38,680 nt of DNA from Nanohaloarchaea archaeon B1-Br10_U2g1. Its GTDB lineage: Archaea > Nanohalarchaeota > Nanosalinia > Nanosalinales > Nanosalinaceae. Made by a program: the position numbers and the translations under genes. The DNA lies in the NCBI GenBank assembly GCA_001563875.1, contig LKMN01000005.1, forward strand, positions 1 to 38,680, read 5' to 3'. Positions 21,703-30,642 of this stretch are shown here, in pieces (position 1 is the stretch's first letter; the number at the start of each line of letters is the position of its first letter). The notes beneath the pieces were generated by a model that saw nothing but the letters and a program-made list of their open reading frames with translations, had not been told where the DNA came from and did no database searches.

Positions 21703-23460
21703 ATGCCTCGACAACCAATTCTATCAGTACTTGGACACGTAGATTCCGGAAAGACAACACTGCTTGACAGTATAAGAGAGTCACGTATAACTGAAGGAGA
21801 GTCTGGAGGCATAACACAGATGATAGGAGCTACAGAGGTTCCTATAGGAACTGTCCAAGATGTATGCGGTGATCTTCTGAACACTTTGGAGACAGACCTA
21901 ACTATTCCTGGCCTATTATTCATAGATACTCCGGGACATGCAGCTTTTTCCTCACTTAGAAAAAGAGGAGGCTCAATAAGCGATATAGCAGTTTTAGTCG
22001 TTGATGTAAATCAGGGAGTCCAGCCACAGACAGAAGAAGCGATAAACATACTAAAAGAGTCAGGTACGCCGTTTGTAATTGCTTTAAACAAAGTTGACAC
22101 CTTGAACGGTTGGATAACAGAGGACAAATGCTTCTCAAAAAATATACGGAACCAGAGCGACCGAGTAAAAGACATGCTCGACCAGAAAATATACGAGCTG
22201 ATGGCAGAGTTCAGCGAGCACAGCGTAACTGTCGACAGATTTGACAGGGTTGACAACTTCCAGAAAAAAGTCGCTGTTGTACCAATGTCCGCAGAGACAG
22301 ATGAAGGAATACCTGAACTACTGATGGTGGTAGCAGGTCTTTCACAACGCTATCTTGGCGACCAACTTGAAGTAGATGAGGGAATGGGTAAAGGAACCAT
22401 ATTAGAGGTCTCACAGGAACAGGGATTAGGCACCACCATAAACGTCATCCACTATGACGGAGTTATTGAAAAAGAAGAGACGCTTGTATACGGTACAGCA
22501 GACGGAGCTAAAACAACTGAGATAAGAGCGCTGCTTCAGCCACAGCCATTGAAAGAGATAAGACTTGATAGACAATATCAGAGAACAGAAAGGGTTGAAC
22601 CTGCTTCAGGTATTAAGATAACAGGAAGAGATCTAGAAGGAGTCATATCAGGAGCACCAATAAGAACAGCTAAAGATGACGAGGTTGAAAAAGCTATAGA
22701 AGAGGTCGAAGAAGAGCTCGAAACCACAGACTTTGAACCTGAAAACCAGGGAGTGGTTGTAAAAGCAGACTCACTAGGGTCTCTTGAGGCAGTTATGCGA
22801 GAGATAAAGGATGAAGATATACATGTACAGAAAGCAGAGGTAGGTTCCATAACAAAAGGAGATATAATAGAAGTACAGAATGAGGAACCAAGTCATAGAG
22901 CTGTTTTAGCGTTTAACGTTGACTTCACTGAACAAGGAAAAGAAAAAGCACTTCAAGAAGGGGTAGAGGTCTTCAGGAGCGATATAATCTACGAGATAGT
23001 TGAAAACTATCAGGACTGGCGTGAGAACTTGGAGAACAGACAGAAGGAAGAGGCATTAAACAATATATCTAGACCTGCTAGGATAGTTTCAATGCCAGAA
23101 CACGTTTTTAGGACTTCCAACCCGGCAGTACTAGGTTTTAAGGTTGTTGAAGGTGTTCTGACTCCAGGAAGCAGTTTGATGGATACAGATGGTAACGTTG
23201 TAGGAACCGTGAAAAGTATACAGGAACAGAATGATACGGTAGAGAAAGCAGAGAAAGGAGATCAGGTAGCTGTCTCAATCTCGAACGCTACAGTAGGTAG
23301 AGATTTTGAAGAAGGCGATGAACTTCTAGTAAACCTGACAGGTAGAGAGTACCAACAGCTAAAACATCTGGAAGAACTTCTAACAGCTGGAGAGAAGAAG
23401 GTTAGGGAAGAGATAGTTGATATAAAAGATAGAGAGAATCCTCACTGGAAAATTGTTTAA
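21703..23460 (+). CDS. infB: Translation initiation factor aIF5B (IF2 homologue)
   Basis: GTPase that promotes subunit joining and initiator-tRNA placement. It has G1 GHVDSGKT, the switch region RITEGESGGITQMIGA, G3 DTPGHAAF, G4 NKVD and four domains over 585 aa, close to the usual archaeal length without a long N-terminal extension. The C-terminal domain that binds the initiator tRNA end (about 480-585) is complete. It ends exactly 1 nt before the converging orphan gene. Confidence 0.96.
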   Translation: MPRQPILSVLGHVDSGKTTLLDSIRESRITEGESGGITQMIGATEVPIGTVQDVCGDLLNTLETDLTIPGLLFIDTPGHAAFSSLRKRGGSISDIAVLVVDVNQGVQPQTEEAINILKESGTPFVIALNKVDTLNGWITEDKCFSKNIRNQSDRVKDMLDQKIYELMAEFSEHSVTVDRFDRVDNFQKKVAVVPMSAETDEGIPELLMVVAGLSQRYLGDQLEVDEGMGKGTILEVSQEQGLGTTINVIHYDGVIEKEETLVYGTADGAKTTEIRALLQPQPLKEIRLDRQYQRTERVEPASGIKITGRDLEGVISGAPIRTAKDDEVEKAIEEVEEELETTDFEPENQGVVVKADSLGSLEAVMREIKDEDIHVQKAEVGSITKGDIIEVQNEEPSHRAVLAFNVDFTEQGKEKALQEGVEVFRSDIIYEIVENYQDWRENLENRQKEEALNNISRPARIVSMPEHVFRTSNPAVLGFKVVEGVLTPGSSLMDTDGNVVGTVKSIQEQNDTVEKAEKGDQVAVSISNATVGRDFEEGDELLVNLTGREYQQLKHLEELLTAGEKKVREEIVDIKDRENPHWKIV

Positions 23461-23982
23461 CTAACCGGTTGTGAGGTTATCGGTGTTTTCTAGAAAGTCT
23501 TTGATGTCATCAAGATACGTGTCAAGTTCGTCTCTAACATCTTCTTTGGGCTGGGTTATAACTCCAATACCTCTGTCTGAAGAAACTTCTATACCAAGCT
23601 CTTGGGAGATAGTTCCGTAAAACCTTAAGAGAAGAGAGTAATCTTTTTTACGGTAAACAGCGCCGTTGTTCATATTCAGGAACTCTTCTCCGGTCTCAAC
23701 AGCTCTTCGAGACTGGTTCTTCAGACTCAACTCTGTTTTCTGTTCTAGTTCATAGTCTGATATCATTTCTTCTGAAATGTTGTGTGAAAGCAGAAACGTC
23801 GATGCTATATACTCGTAGGAGCTGTGTTCGTAATGGCCTACTGAGTTCTTAGCAGAGGCGGATAGAGGGTGTTCAAGCCCTACTTCTCTGAAGTATTTAT
23901 CTAAAGTATCTTTGTCCACCAAGCTTTCGGATATACCCTCTACTGTTTCATACCGACTTACTATCTCATCTAGATGACCCAT
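23461..23982 (-). CDS. Hypothetical helical protein, 173 aa
   Basis: I do not recognise this protein. It is soluble, mostly helical and acidic, with alternating charged helices and no Cys or membrane segment. I start at ATG 23982 (MGHLDEIVSRYETV). An upstream in-frame start at 24099 would run across the 5' part of the divergent Nre gene and reads like chance coding. Its 3' end directly touches the aIF5B stop on the other strand. Its divergent neighbour is Nre. Confidence 0.6.
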   Translation of the reverse strand: MGHLDEIVSRYETVEGISESLVDKDTLDKYFREVGLEHPLSASAKNSVGHYEHSSYEYIASTFLLSHNISEEMISDYELEQKTELSLKNQSRRAVETGEEFLNMNNGAVYRKKDYSLLLRFYGTISQELGIEVSSDRGIGVITQPKEDVRDELDTYLDDIKDFLENTDNLTTG

Positions 23983-24039
23983 TGTATTATAACCGACAAC
24001 CCCTTTGTTACATATCTTTTGATTACTAAAGAGAAGTAT

Positions 24040-25215
24040 ATGGCTTACGGAAAACTCGCGAAAGGGATGTCCTCGGAGGAAGCTGCAAGAAGACTTCAAA
24101 AGGTCATGCCTAATCTAAAGAGAGAGAAAGAGTTCCGTGGAAACGCGCCAAGCGTTTTTATAGGAAGCCATTCTTACCCGAAAGTTAGTACGGGAATACT
24201 TTCTCCACAGCATCCTGGAGACTCTAGCCTGCTGGATAGTCCGGATAAATGGTACTCCGAAGGTTTCGGAGTTGAAAAGGTTGCGTCTCTAAGAACCTCG
24301 CTTATCAACTCCCGTCAGAGACTGAAGGTGGAGGAGACAGACAGCTTTCTGAGTAACACAAGAGAGATAGCGATGTCGAGAAAACCTGTAGATATAGAAG
24401 TAGCTCTGGAGAAAAAACCGTCTCAAGCTGTCTCCGGAGGTAGAGTAAAACCTGTTTCGGCAGCAGGAGACATAGAAAACTTTATACTGGGAGAAAATCC
24501 TTCGGTAGAAAGAAAAATTGAGAAGGCATTCTACGATACTGACCTGAAAGCAGAGACCGGTGTAAAAGAGCTTTACAGTAAAGGCGTTGACAACTACAAG
24601 ATACAGCAAAGTCTTTCGACAGGAATGCTTGGAGAAGAGGAGAACAGAAAGCTGGTGCCCACACGTTGGAGCATAACCGCTTCTGACGACATGATATCCA
24701 AAAACCTAAGGGAACAGGTTAAGGATTACCAGCAGCTTGGACAGATAGAGTACTACAAGAACAGTTATGTGGGTAACGACTTCCATATATTCCTGATTCC
24801 GGGAAGGTGGGAGTACGAGCTTTTCGAGTTGAAAAGATCCGGATCGGTATGGAACGCTGCAGAAAACACGTATATTGCCCATAACTATGAGCCTTACAAC
24901 GGCAGAACTGGTTATGCGGAGGAGACAGCTGGAGCATTTTATGCTACTAGATTAGGTATTGCAGAGCATCTGGTCAGGAGACGTAGACAAGCTAAAGCAC
25001 TTGTTATAAGAGAGGTTAAACCGGATTATTGGGCTCCTCTTGGCGTATGGGTTATAAGAGAAACTGTTAGAAACGGTTTTAAGGATAAGGAAGAGCTAGA
25101 AAGCTTTGAAAAGGTTAAATGGAGTATATCTAGAGACTTCAGGTTTCTGTATTCGCGTATCAAGAGTAAGAGTAAGATACTTGGGGGAAGACAGTTCAGT
25201 CTCAGAGACTTCTAG
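24040..25215 (+). CDS. nre: Nre-family DNA repair protein with a C-terminal PCNA-interaction motif
   Basis: Archaeal repair protein (DUF650/DUF651, NreA/B family) implicated in the response to DNA-damaging agents. Family features: NAPSVFIGSHSYPKVSTGIL near the N-terminus, VPTRWSITASDDMISKNLRE in the middle, and YEETAGAFYATRLGIAEHL-like sequence later. The last residues QFSLRDF fit the PIP box Q-x-x-L-x-x-F that binds PCNA. The zinc finger found at the N-terminus of some members is absent. Start at ATG 24040; the frame extends to 23974 but would overlap the divergent orphan gene's 5' end. Confidence 0.9.
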   Translation: MAYGKLAKGMSSEEAARRLQKVMPNLKREKEFRGNAPSVFIGSHSYPKVSTGILSPQHPGDSSLLDSPDKWYSEGFGVEKVASLRTSLINSRQRLKVEETDSFLSNTREIAMSRKPVDIEVALEKKPSQAVSGGRVKPVSAAGDIENFILGENPSVERKIEKAFYDTDLKAETGVKELYSKGVDNYKIQQSLSTGMLGEEENRKLVPTRWSITASDDMISKNLREQVKDYQQLGQIEYYKNSYVGNDFHIFLIPGRWEYELFELKRSGSVWNAAENTYIAHNYEPYNGRTGYAEETAGAFYATRLGIAEHLVRRRRQAKALVIREVKPDYWAPLGVWVIRETVRNGFKDKEELESFEKVKWSISRDFRFLYSRIKSKSKILGGRQFSLRDF

Positions 25216-25310
25216 CCTCTGTATTACATTTTAGAAAAATCTTCATAAATATAATACATAAAACCCTGTTCTTTATAAACAAGCCGCGTAAATTGTAGTA
25301 CAGAAATGGA

Positions 25311-25451
25311 ATGGCAACGGTTTCTGTAAGACTATCCGACAGACTGAACGAAGATCTCGACAGACTAGTCGAAGATGGGGTCTTCAAAGACAAAACCGAT
25401 GCCTTCCACGAAGCAGTAAGAAAACTGCTCCAAGATTACGAAGAACTTTAA
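25311..25451 (+). CDS. Ribbon-helix-helix (CopG-like) DNA-binding protein, 46 aa
   Basis: A 46-residue protein with the RHH pattern: beta strand ATVSVRLSDRL, helix LNEDLDRLVEDG, and second helix KTDAFHEAVRKLLQDYEE. It would dimerise and bind a small operator. The target is not evident. It could regulate itself or the XPD gene 88 nt downstream. TATA-like CTTTATAAAC (about 25270-25279) is about 35 nt upstream. A T- and C-rich tract (25460-25490) after the stop probably terminates it. Confidence 0.8.
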   Translation: MATVSVRLSDRLNEDLDRLVEDGVFKDKTDAFHEAVRKLLQDYEEL

Positions 25452-25455
25452 CTTT

Positions 25456-25492
25456 ATACTCCCCTCCCTTTTCCCCTCCTTTTTGCTTTCAC
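25456..25492 (+). terminator. Pyrimidine-rich tract between the RHH gene and the XPD gene
   Basis: This stretch of C and T with runs of three to five T follows the RHH stop codon. It is likely an intrinsic terminator or the 5' flank of the XPD promoter. Confidence 0.35.
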
Positions 25493-25539
25493 TCACTATC
25501 GGTGTCCTTTTATTGTTTCTCTGCTCGATTCAATACTAC

Positions 25540-27366
25540 ATGAACCTATTTCCTTTTCCTGAAGTAAGGGAGAAACAGGACCGGCTCATAGAAAAAGTTG
25601 AGGAGGCTGTAGAAGACAAAGGAAGTCTTGTAGCACACGCCCCAACCGGTTTAGGGAAGACAGCAGGATCGATAACACCGGCTTTAGAGTACGCTAAACA
25701 GAACGATAAGACTGTATTCTTCGTAACTCCAAGACACAGTCAACACCAGATAGCAGTAGAGACAGTCAGAAAAATAAACGAGAGACATAACGCGGGAATA
25801 AACTCCGTCGACATAATAGGTAAAAGCCATCTATGTGAAGGAGAAACAGGTATAAGAGGTTCAGAAGGTCCAGACTGCCCCAGACATGATAATACCTTTA
25901 CAGACTCACGTGAACTAACAGATAAAGCGAAACAAAGAATAGCACAGTTCAGTAATGAGGACCTGACCGCAGAACAGGTTAAAAAACGGTGTAAAGACGT
26001 ATGTCCCTACCAGATATTAATGTATATGGTCTCTTCCGCAGATTTAGTGGTTGCGGACTATTTCCATATATTCCATCCTGGAGTAAGAGATATCGTACTT
26101 GAGAAATCGGGTCTAGAGCTTGAGGATATAATCTTGATAGTTGATGAGGCTCATAACCTGCCTTCAAGAACACGTTCACTGTTCTCAAGCTCAATAACCG
26201 TCCCTACTCTTAGGAAAGCGAAAACTGAGGCTGAAACATTCGGATACTATCAAGAAGAACGGTATATAGAACAGCTACAGAGAAAGGTAAACAAGATAGC
26301 ACGAGATAAACTAGGGCAGACCAGTCACGAAGAAAAACTGGAGAAAAAAGAACTGAAAGAAGCTGTGAACTCTTTCCATGACTATGAAGACTTCGTTGTC
26401 GATCTAGAAAACATTGCTGAAGAAGTCGAAGAAGAACAAGAGAGAAGCTACTGTGCTAACCTAGCAGAGTTTCTTGACTTCTGGAACGGCGGAGATGAAG
26501 GTTTTGTAAGATGTATAAAGAGAACGAGAACAAGCGGTGGAAACAGAGAGATAAGGATAAACTACTCTTGTCTGGATCCACAGTTCTCAACAAAGGAGCC
26601 TCTTAACCAGAGCCATGCATCCGTCCTGATGTCTGGAACTCTGACGCCACAAAGCATGTATGTGGATTTAACAGGTCTTGACAGAGAAAAGACTGAAGAA
26701 ATAGCTTTCGGCTCTCCTTTCCCTGAAGAAAACGAGCTGAACCTTGTTATACCGACACTGACGACTAAGTACGAAAAAAGAGATAAATCGATGAGGCAAA
26801 AGTATGCATGGTATCTCGCTAAGTCTCTAGAAGAGGTTGAAGGCAATTGCGGAGTCTTCTTTCCTTCTTACGCTTTCATGCACCAGATAAAAGAGCTTCT
26901 TGAACAGAAAACAGATAGGAAGATCTTTACGGAAGACCGTGCGATGAACAAAGAGGAGAAACAAGAGGTACTGAACGACTTTGCCAGCCGTAAGGATCAG
27001 AAAGACTCGGTTCTTCTTGGAGTTGCTGCAGGATCATTTGGTGAAGGTGTAGACTATCCTGGAGAAGTTATGAAGGCTGTCTTCGTTGTAGGATTACCTC
27101 TACAGAAGCCAGATCTTGAGACAAAGGAGCTTATAGACTACTACGACAGTCTCTTCGGCAAAGGATGGGACTACGGATACTCTTATCCTGCGATGAACCG
27201 GGCTATACAGGCTGCAGGCCGTTGTATAAGAAGTAAAACTGATAGAGGGGTGGTCGTGTATATGGATGAGCGTTACGACTGGAGCAACTACAGAAAGGTA
27301 CTTCCTCCGGATAAAAGGCTGAGATCGACTCGTGCTCCTTGGAAAGAGATTAAGGAGTTTTTCTAA
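25540..27366 (+). CDS. XPD/Rad3-type iron-sulfur DNA helicase, 608 aa
   Basis: 5'-3' superfamily 2 DNA helicase in repair. Walker A is APTGLGKT (34-41) and the DEAH-type motif is VDEAHN, with a final motif AAGRCIRS. Four cysteines in the LCEG, DCPRHDN, RCKDVCPY order fit the XPD 4Fe-4S domain. The ORF upstream of MNLFPFPEVREKQ (MLSLTIGV...) is a chance extension because it begins in a T-rich non-coding stretch. I therefore start at ATG 25540. The SUF operon that would supply its cluster is at 28.1-33.5 kb. An alternative name is DinG-like, but the Cys pattern favours XPD. Confidence 0.88.
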   Translation: MNLFPFPEVREKQDRLIEKVEEAVEDKGSLVAHAPTGLGKTAGSITPALEYAKQNDKTVFFVTPRHSQHQIAVETVRKINERHNAGINSVDIIGKSHLCEGETGIRGSEGPDCPRHDNTFTDSRELTDKAKQRIAQFSNEDLTAEQVKKRCKDVCPYQILMYMVSSADLVVADYFHIFHPGVRDIVLEKSGLELEDIILIVDEAHNLPSRTRSLFSSSITVPTLRKAKTEAETFGYYQEERYIEQLQRKVNKIARDKLGQTSHEEKLEKKELKEAVNSFHDYEDFVVDLENIAEEVEEEQERSYCANLAEFLDFWNGGDEGFVRCIKRTRTSGGNREIRINYSCLDPQFSTKEPLNQSHASVLMSGTLTPQSMYVDLTGLDREKTEEIAFGSPFPEENELNLVIPTLTTKYEKRDKSMRQKYAWYLAKSLEEVEGNCGVFFPSYAFMHQIKELLEQKTDRKIFTEDRAMNKEEKQEVLNDFASRKDQKDSVLLGVAAGSFGEGVDYPGEVMKAVFVVGLPLQKPDLETKELIDYYDSLFGKGWDYGYSYPAMNRAIQAAGRCIRSKTDRGVVVYMDERYDWSNYRKVLPPDKRLRSTRAPWKEIKEFF

Positions 27367-27572
27367 GGTCTGTATGCTAGGAAGTATTTGTTCTCTTCAG
27401 GATACTCTCCAAGATCTTTAGCCTCTGTCTTATCTCCTATATCTGTAAGATCGTTCCATGAGAGTTTGTCGCCTTCGAGTTCGTAGATACGGGAGTTTTC
27501 TATCCTGTAAGTTTCTGCGACCTGTATATCTCTTTTTTCAAGTATTTCTGAGACTTCATCAAGTTTTTCCAT
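27363..27572 (-). CDS. Hypothetical acidic protein, 69 aa
   Basis: Short acidic protein with a helical N-terminus (MEKLDEVSEILEKRD) and a C-terminus rich in aromatic and charged residues. Its 3' end overlaps the XPD stop codon by 4 nt. A minus-strand AT-rich element CCATATTTATAG (about 27594-27605) at about -28 supports the ATG at 27572. The strand-opposite start of RibL is 86 nt away. Unknown function. Confidence 0.55.
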   Translation of the reverse strand: MEKLDEVSEILEKRDIQVAETYRIENSRIYELEGDKLSWNDLTDIGDKTEAKDLGEYPEENKYFLAYRP

Positions 27573-27657
27573 GGGATTATGGGATGCCGTACCAATCTAT
27601 AAATATGGGCTGTATCTCTCTGAAAAGAATAAAACTTTGAACCGGGCAGACTTGGTT

Positions 27658-28053
27658 ATGAAGACAGTGATGGCGCAGGGAACTTTCGATATACTTCATC
27701 CGGGACATCTACATTATCTGAAACAGTCGGCTCGGCACGGTGACAGACTGGTCGTAGTTATATCAAGGGACTCGCGTATGAGAAACAAGAAAGATCTATA
27801 CTTCTCTGAGGATAAGAGAAGGGAGATGGTTGGAGCTCTAGAAGTGGTTGATCGAGCGGTTCTCGGATCTGAAGGTGATATATACTCTACTGTAGAGAGG
27901 GCTGATCCTGATGTAATCACCCTTGGCTATGATCAGGGACATGATGAGGGAGAAGTTAAGTCGATGGCCGAGAAGGCTACAGGACACGAGGTCGAAGTTC
28001 TTAGAGTAGATGAAAGAGAAGGTTTCTCTTCGACCAGTATAAGGGATTTCTGA
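27658..28053 (+). CDS. ribL: FAD synthetase (RibL-like cytidylyltransferase-fold nucleotidyltransferase)
   Basis: Transfers AMP to FMN to make FAD in archaea. The 131-aa protein has the HIGH-like motif in GTFDILHPGHLHYL, the region VVVISRDSRMRNKKD and the C-terminal signature SSTSIRDF. Start at ATG 27658 fits the family N-terminus (MKTVMAQGTFD); the frame is open to 27571. TATA-like ATAAAAC (about 27629-27635) sits at leaderless distance. FAD could serve the flavin reductase at 19.3 kb and others. SUF genes follow 50 nt later. Confidence 0.9.
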   Translation: MKTVMAQGTFDILHPGHLHYLKQSARHGDRLVVVISRDSRMRNKKDLYFSEDKRREMVGALEVVDRAVLGSEGDIYSTVERADPDVITLGYDQGHDEGEVKSMAEKATGHEVEVLRVDEREGFSSTSIRDF

Positions 28054-28071
28054 AAAAGGTTCTGAAAGCTG

Positions 28072-28078
28072 TTTAAAG
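28072..28078 (+). promoter_or_regulatory. TATA-like element for the SUF operon
   Basis: TTTAAAG starts 31 nt before the sufB ATG at 28103. It probably drives the whole SUF block, whose genes are closely spaced or overlapping. Confidence 0.5.
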
Positions 28079-28102
28079 TTTTAGGCATACCTAAAATAAT
28101 GT

Positions 28103-29503
28103 ATGTCCGAAGAAAATATTGAGAAGAACCAAGAACGTTTCGAACACAAAGTAGAGACTGAGAAGGCTTTTGACGCAGGTAAAGGCCTTACAGAGGAGAC
28201 GATAAAAGCTATATCGGAAGATAAAGAAGAGCCTGAATGGATGAAAGAAAGACGCTTGAAGGCTTTCAGACACTTCAAGAAAAGACCTATGCCTGGATGG
28301 GGTCCAGATCTTTCTGAACTAGACTTTGAAGAGATCAGTCACTATGTAAGACCTGATGCAGAACAGAGCGATGACTGGGAAGAAGTCCCTGAAGAGATTA
28401 AGGAGACCTTCGACAAACTGGGAATTCCGGAAGCCGAGAAAGAAGCTTTGAGCGGTGTAGGTGCACAGTTCGAATCACAGGTAGTCTACCAGAATATGAA
28501 AGAGGAGTGGGAAGAGAAAGGAGTAATCTTCTGCGACATGGATAAAGCGGTTCAAGAACATCCGGAGCTGGTTAAAGAATACTTTATGACCAAATGTGTT
28601 CCTCCACAGGACAACAAGTTCGCGGCCCTACACGGAGCTGTATGGTCAGGAGGATCGTTTGTATACGTGCCTGAAGGTGTAGAGGTCGAGATACCTGTAC
28701 AGGCATACTTCAGGATGAACCAGAAAGGTATGGGACAGTTCGAACACACACTTATTATAGCGGAGGAAGATAGCCAGGTCCATTATATCGAAGGATGTTC
28801 CGCGCCACAGTACACAAGATCTAATTTACACGCAGGCTGCGTTGAAGTATTTGTAAAGGATGACGCACACGTACAGTACTCAACAGTCCAGAACTGGAGT
28901 AAGAACACTTACAACCTGAACACGAAAAGAGCTAAAGTAGACTCAGAAGGTGTAATGGAATGGATCTCAGGAAGCATGGGTTCAAAAGTTACAATGCTTT
29001 ATCCTTCCTCTCACTTGAACGGAGAAGGCGCAAGAGCCAACCATATAACAATCGGGTTTGCCGGAGAAGGACAGAACATCGATACTGGGGCTAAAGTAGT
29101 TCACAATGCTCCAAACACTAAATCAACGATTGAGTCAAAATCTATATCTCAAGGAGACGGAAGAACTAACTACCGGGGACTAGTGAGGGTGCCGAAAGGA
29201 AGTCATGGAAGCAGTGTGTCTATCGAGTGTGATGCACTGATGTTCAGCAAGGAGGCTACAAGCGATACAGAACCATACATAGAGATTAAAGAGGACGACG
29301 TTGAAATGGCGCACGAGGCAACCGTTGGCCGTATAGGCGACGAGGAAATCCACTACTTGATGAGTCGTGGGATCGAAGAGGAAGAAGCAAAAGAGATGAT
29401 TGTAAGAGGATTCATCGAACCGATCGCGAAAGAACTGCCTCTAGAGTATGCAGTAGAGTTAAACCGGTTAATAGAGCTAGAGATGGAAGGAAGCCTAGGG
29501 TGA
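28103..29503 (+). CDS. sufB: SUF iron-sulfur assembly scaffold SufB
   Basis: Core scaffold subunit of the SufBC2D complex that assembles iron-sulfur clusters. The 466-aa sequence is full length: DNKFAALHGAVWSGGSFVYV, then LIIAEEDSQVHYIEGCSAP, then HAGCVEVFV, FAGEGQNIDTGAKVVHNAP and the C-terminal EATVGRIGDEEIHYLMSRGI. The N-terminal ~110 residues are the SufB-specific extension absent from SufD. The conserved Cys in HAGC lies on the scaffold face. It is first in the operon, and SufD follows with a short overlap region. Confidence 0.95.
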   Translation: MSEENIEKNQERFEHKVETEKAFDAGKGLTEETIKAISEDKEEPEWMKERRLKAFRHFKKRPMPGWGPDLSELDFEEISHYVRPDAEQSDDWEEVPEEIKETFDKLGIPEAEKEALSGVGAQFESQVVYQNMKEEWEEKGVIFCDMDKAVQEHPELVKEYFMTKCVPPQDNKFAALHGAVWSGGSFVYVPEGVEVEIPVQAYFRMNQKGMGQFEHTLIIAEEDSQVHYIEGCSAPQYTRSNLHAGCVEVFVKDDAHVQYSTVQNWSKNTYNLNTKRAKVDSEGVMEWISGSMGSKVTMLYPSSHLNGEGARANHITIGFAGEGQNIDTGAKVVHNAPNTKSTIESKSISQGDGRTNYRGLVRVPKGSHGSSVSIECDALMFSKEATSDTEPYIEIKEDDVEMAHEATVGRIGDEEIHYLMSRGIEEEEAKEMIVRGFIEPIAKELPLEYAVELNRLIELEMEGSLG

Positions 29504-29511
29504 AACAAAAA

Positions 29512-30630
29512 ATGCAGATACACAAACTATACGAAGAGAAAGAAGAGTTCCAAGAACTCAGAGAAAGATCAGCAGAACTGTACAGCAAACTTGAGATGCC
29601 TGAAAGCATAAGAACACCAGGAAGGACATGGACAAGATATCCTGACATAGAAGACAAACTAGGCGATATAGAAGACTTCGAACCAGAGATAGATATAGAA
29701 GGAGAAGCAGAAGTATACACAGGATCTGAAGCAGCGGAAGAAGCAGGTAAAAAACTACTCGACTCCATTAAACCAGGAGAAAACAAGCTGAACGCTCTTC
29801 ACGCAATAAAGATTAACTCTGTAGTACTCATCAGAGTTAAGGGAGAAGCTGATATATCCGTAAAATACGAGACAGATTCAAACCTTTTCTCACATCTAGT
29901 GATAGAAACAGAAGATAGCACAGACCTTAAAATCACTGAAGATTTCAGAGGGGAAGCAGACGTTCAAACAAGTTTCACTGAGATCTACACAGGAAACAAC
30001 TCTCACGTAGACTACGGCGCAGTAGAGTCATTGGATGCTGAACTAAGCTACAGTCATAGAAAAGCTGTTGTGGGGAAAGACTCGACAATGAAATGGCTTA
30101 ACGGCCAGTTCGAATCAGAGCTGAACCGTACAAAGATTGAGACTGTCTTGAAAGGAGACAACTCCGAGACAGAGAATATAGGTGTCTGGTATCCTGTAAA
30201 CAACCAGCATTTCGATATATCGCTCCACGTATTCCATATAGGCCACAACACGAAATGTGATATGGACTCTCGAGCAGTAGTAGACGATAGATCCCGTTCA
30301 CTCTATGAAGGGTTACAGAAGGTTGAGGAATCTGCCGAAGACACCAAAAGCTTCCAAGATCAGGAGTCACTGCTTCTATCCGACAATGCAGAAGCAGACG
30401 CCTCGCCAAAACTGATGATCGAGAACCCTGATGTAGAGGCAAGCCACGCAGCAGCTGCAGGAAAGATAGCTGAAGAGAAACAGCACTACCTAGAGACAAG
30501 AGGACTTGACTCTGAAAAAAGCAGGAGACTGGTCGTAAAAGGCTACTTCGAACCGGTTATGCAGAAAATCGGTCTACCAGATCTAAAACAGAGTATAAGA
30601 CAGGAAGTAGATAAGAAGCTGAACCGGTAG
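29512..30630 (+). CDS. sufD: SUF scaffold partner SufD
   Basis: Second beta-helix scaffold that pairs with SufB in SufBC2D. The 372-aa protein has the expected SufD length, the beta-helix core (around 130-300), and the C-terminal EASHAAAAGKIAEEKQHYLE where the conserved His and Tyr of SufD lie. I start at ATG 29512, preceded by the Shine-Dalgarno GGGTGA spanning the sufB stop. A GTG at 29500 would add 4 residues and lies inside that motif. Codon use and acidity match SufB. Confidence 0.93.
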   Translation: MQIHKLYEEKEEFQELRERSAELYSKLEMPESIRTPGRTWTRYPDIEDKLGDIEDFEPEIDIEGEAEVYTGSEAAEEAGKKLLDSIKPGENKLNALHAIKINSVVLIRVKGEADISVKYETDSNLFSHLVIETEDSTDLKITEDFRGEADVQTSFTEIYTGNNSHVDYGAVESLDAELSYSHRKAVVGKDSTMKWLNGQFESELNRTKIETVLKGDNSETENIGVWYPVNNQHFDISLHVFHIGHNTKCDMDSRAVVDDRSRSLYEGLQKVEESAEDTKSFQDQESLLLSDNAEADASPKLMIENPDVEASHAAAAGKIAEEKQHYLETRGLDSEKSRRLVVKGYFEPVMQKIGLPDLKQSIRQEVDKKLNR

Positions 30631-30642
30631 ATACAGAGAATA

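Noticed and set aside
23974-24039. Longer start for the Nre gene
   Set aside because: Would overlap the divergent orphan's 5' end and encodes no conserved Nre sequence. The ATG at 24040 fits better.
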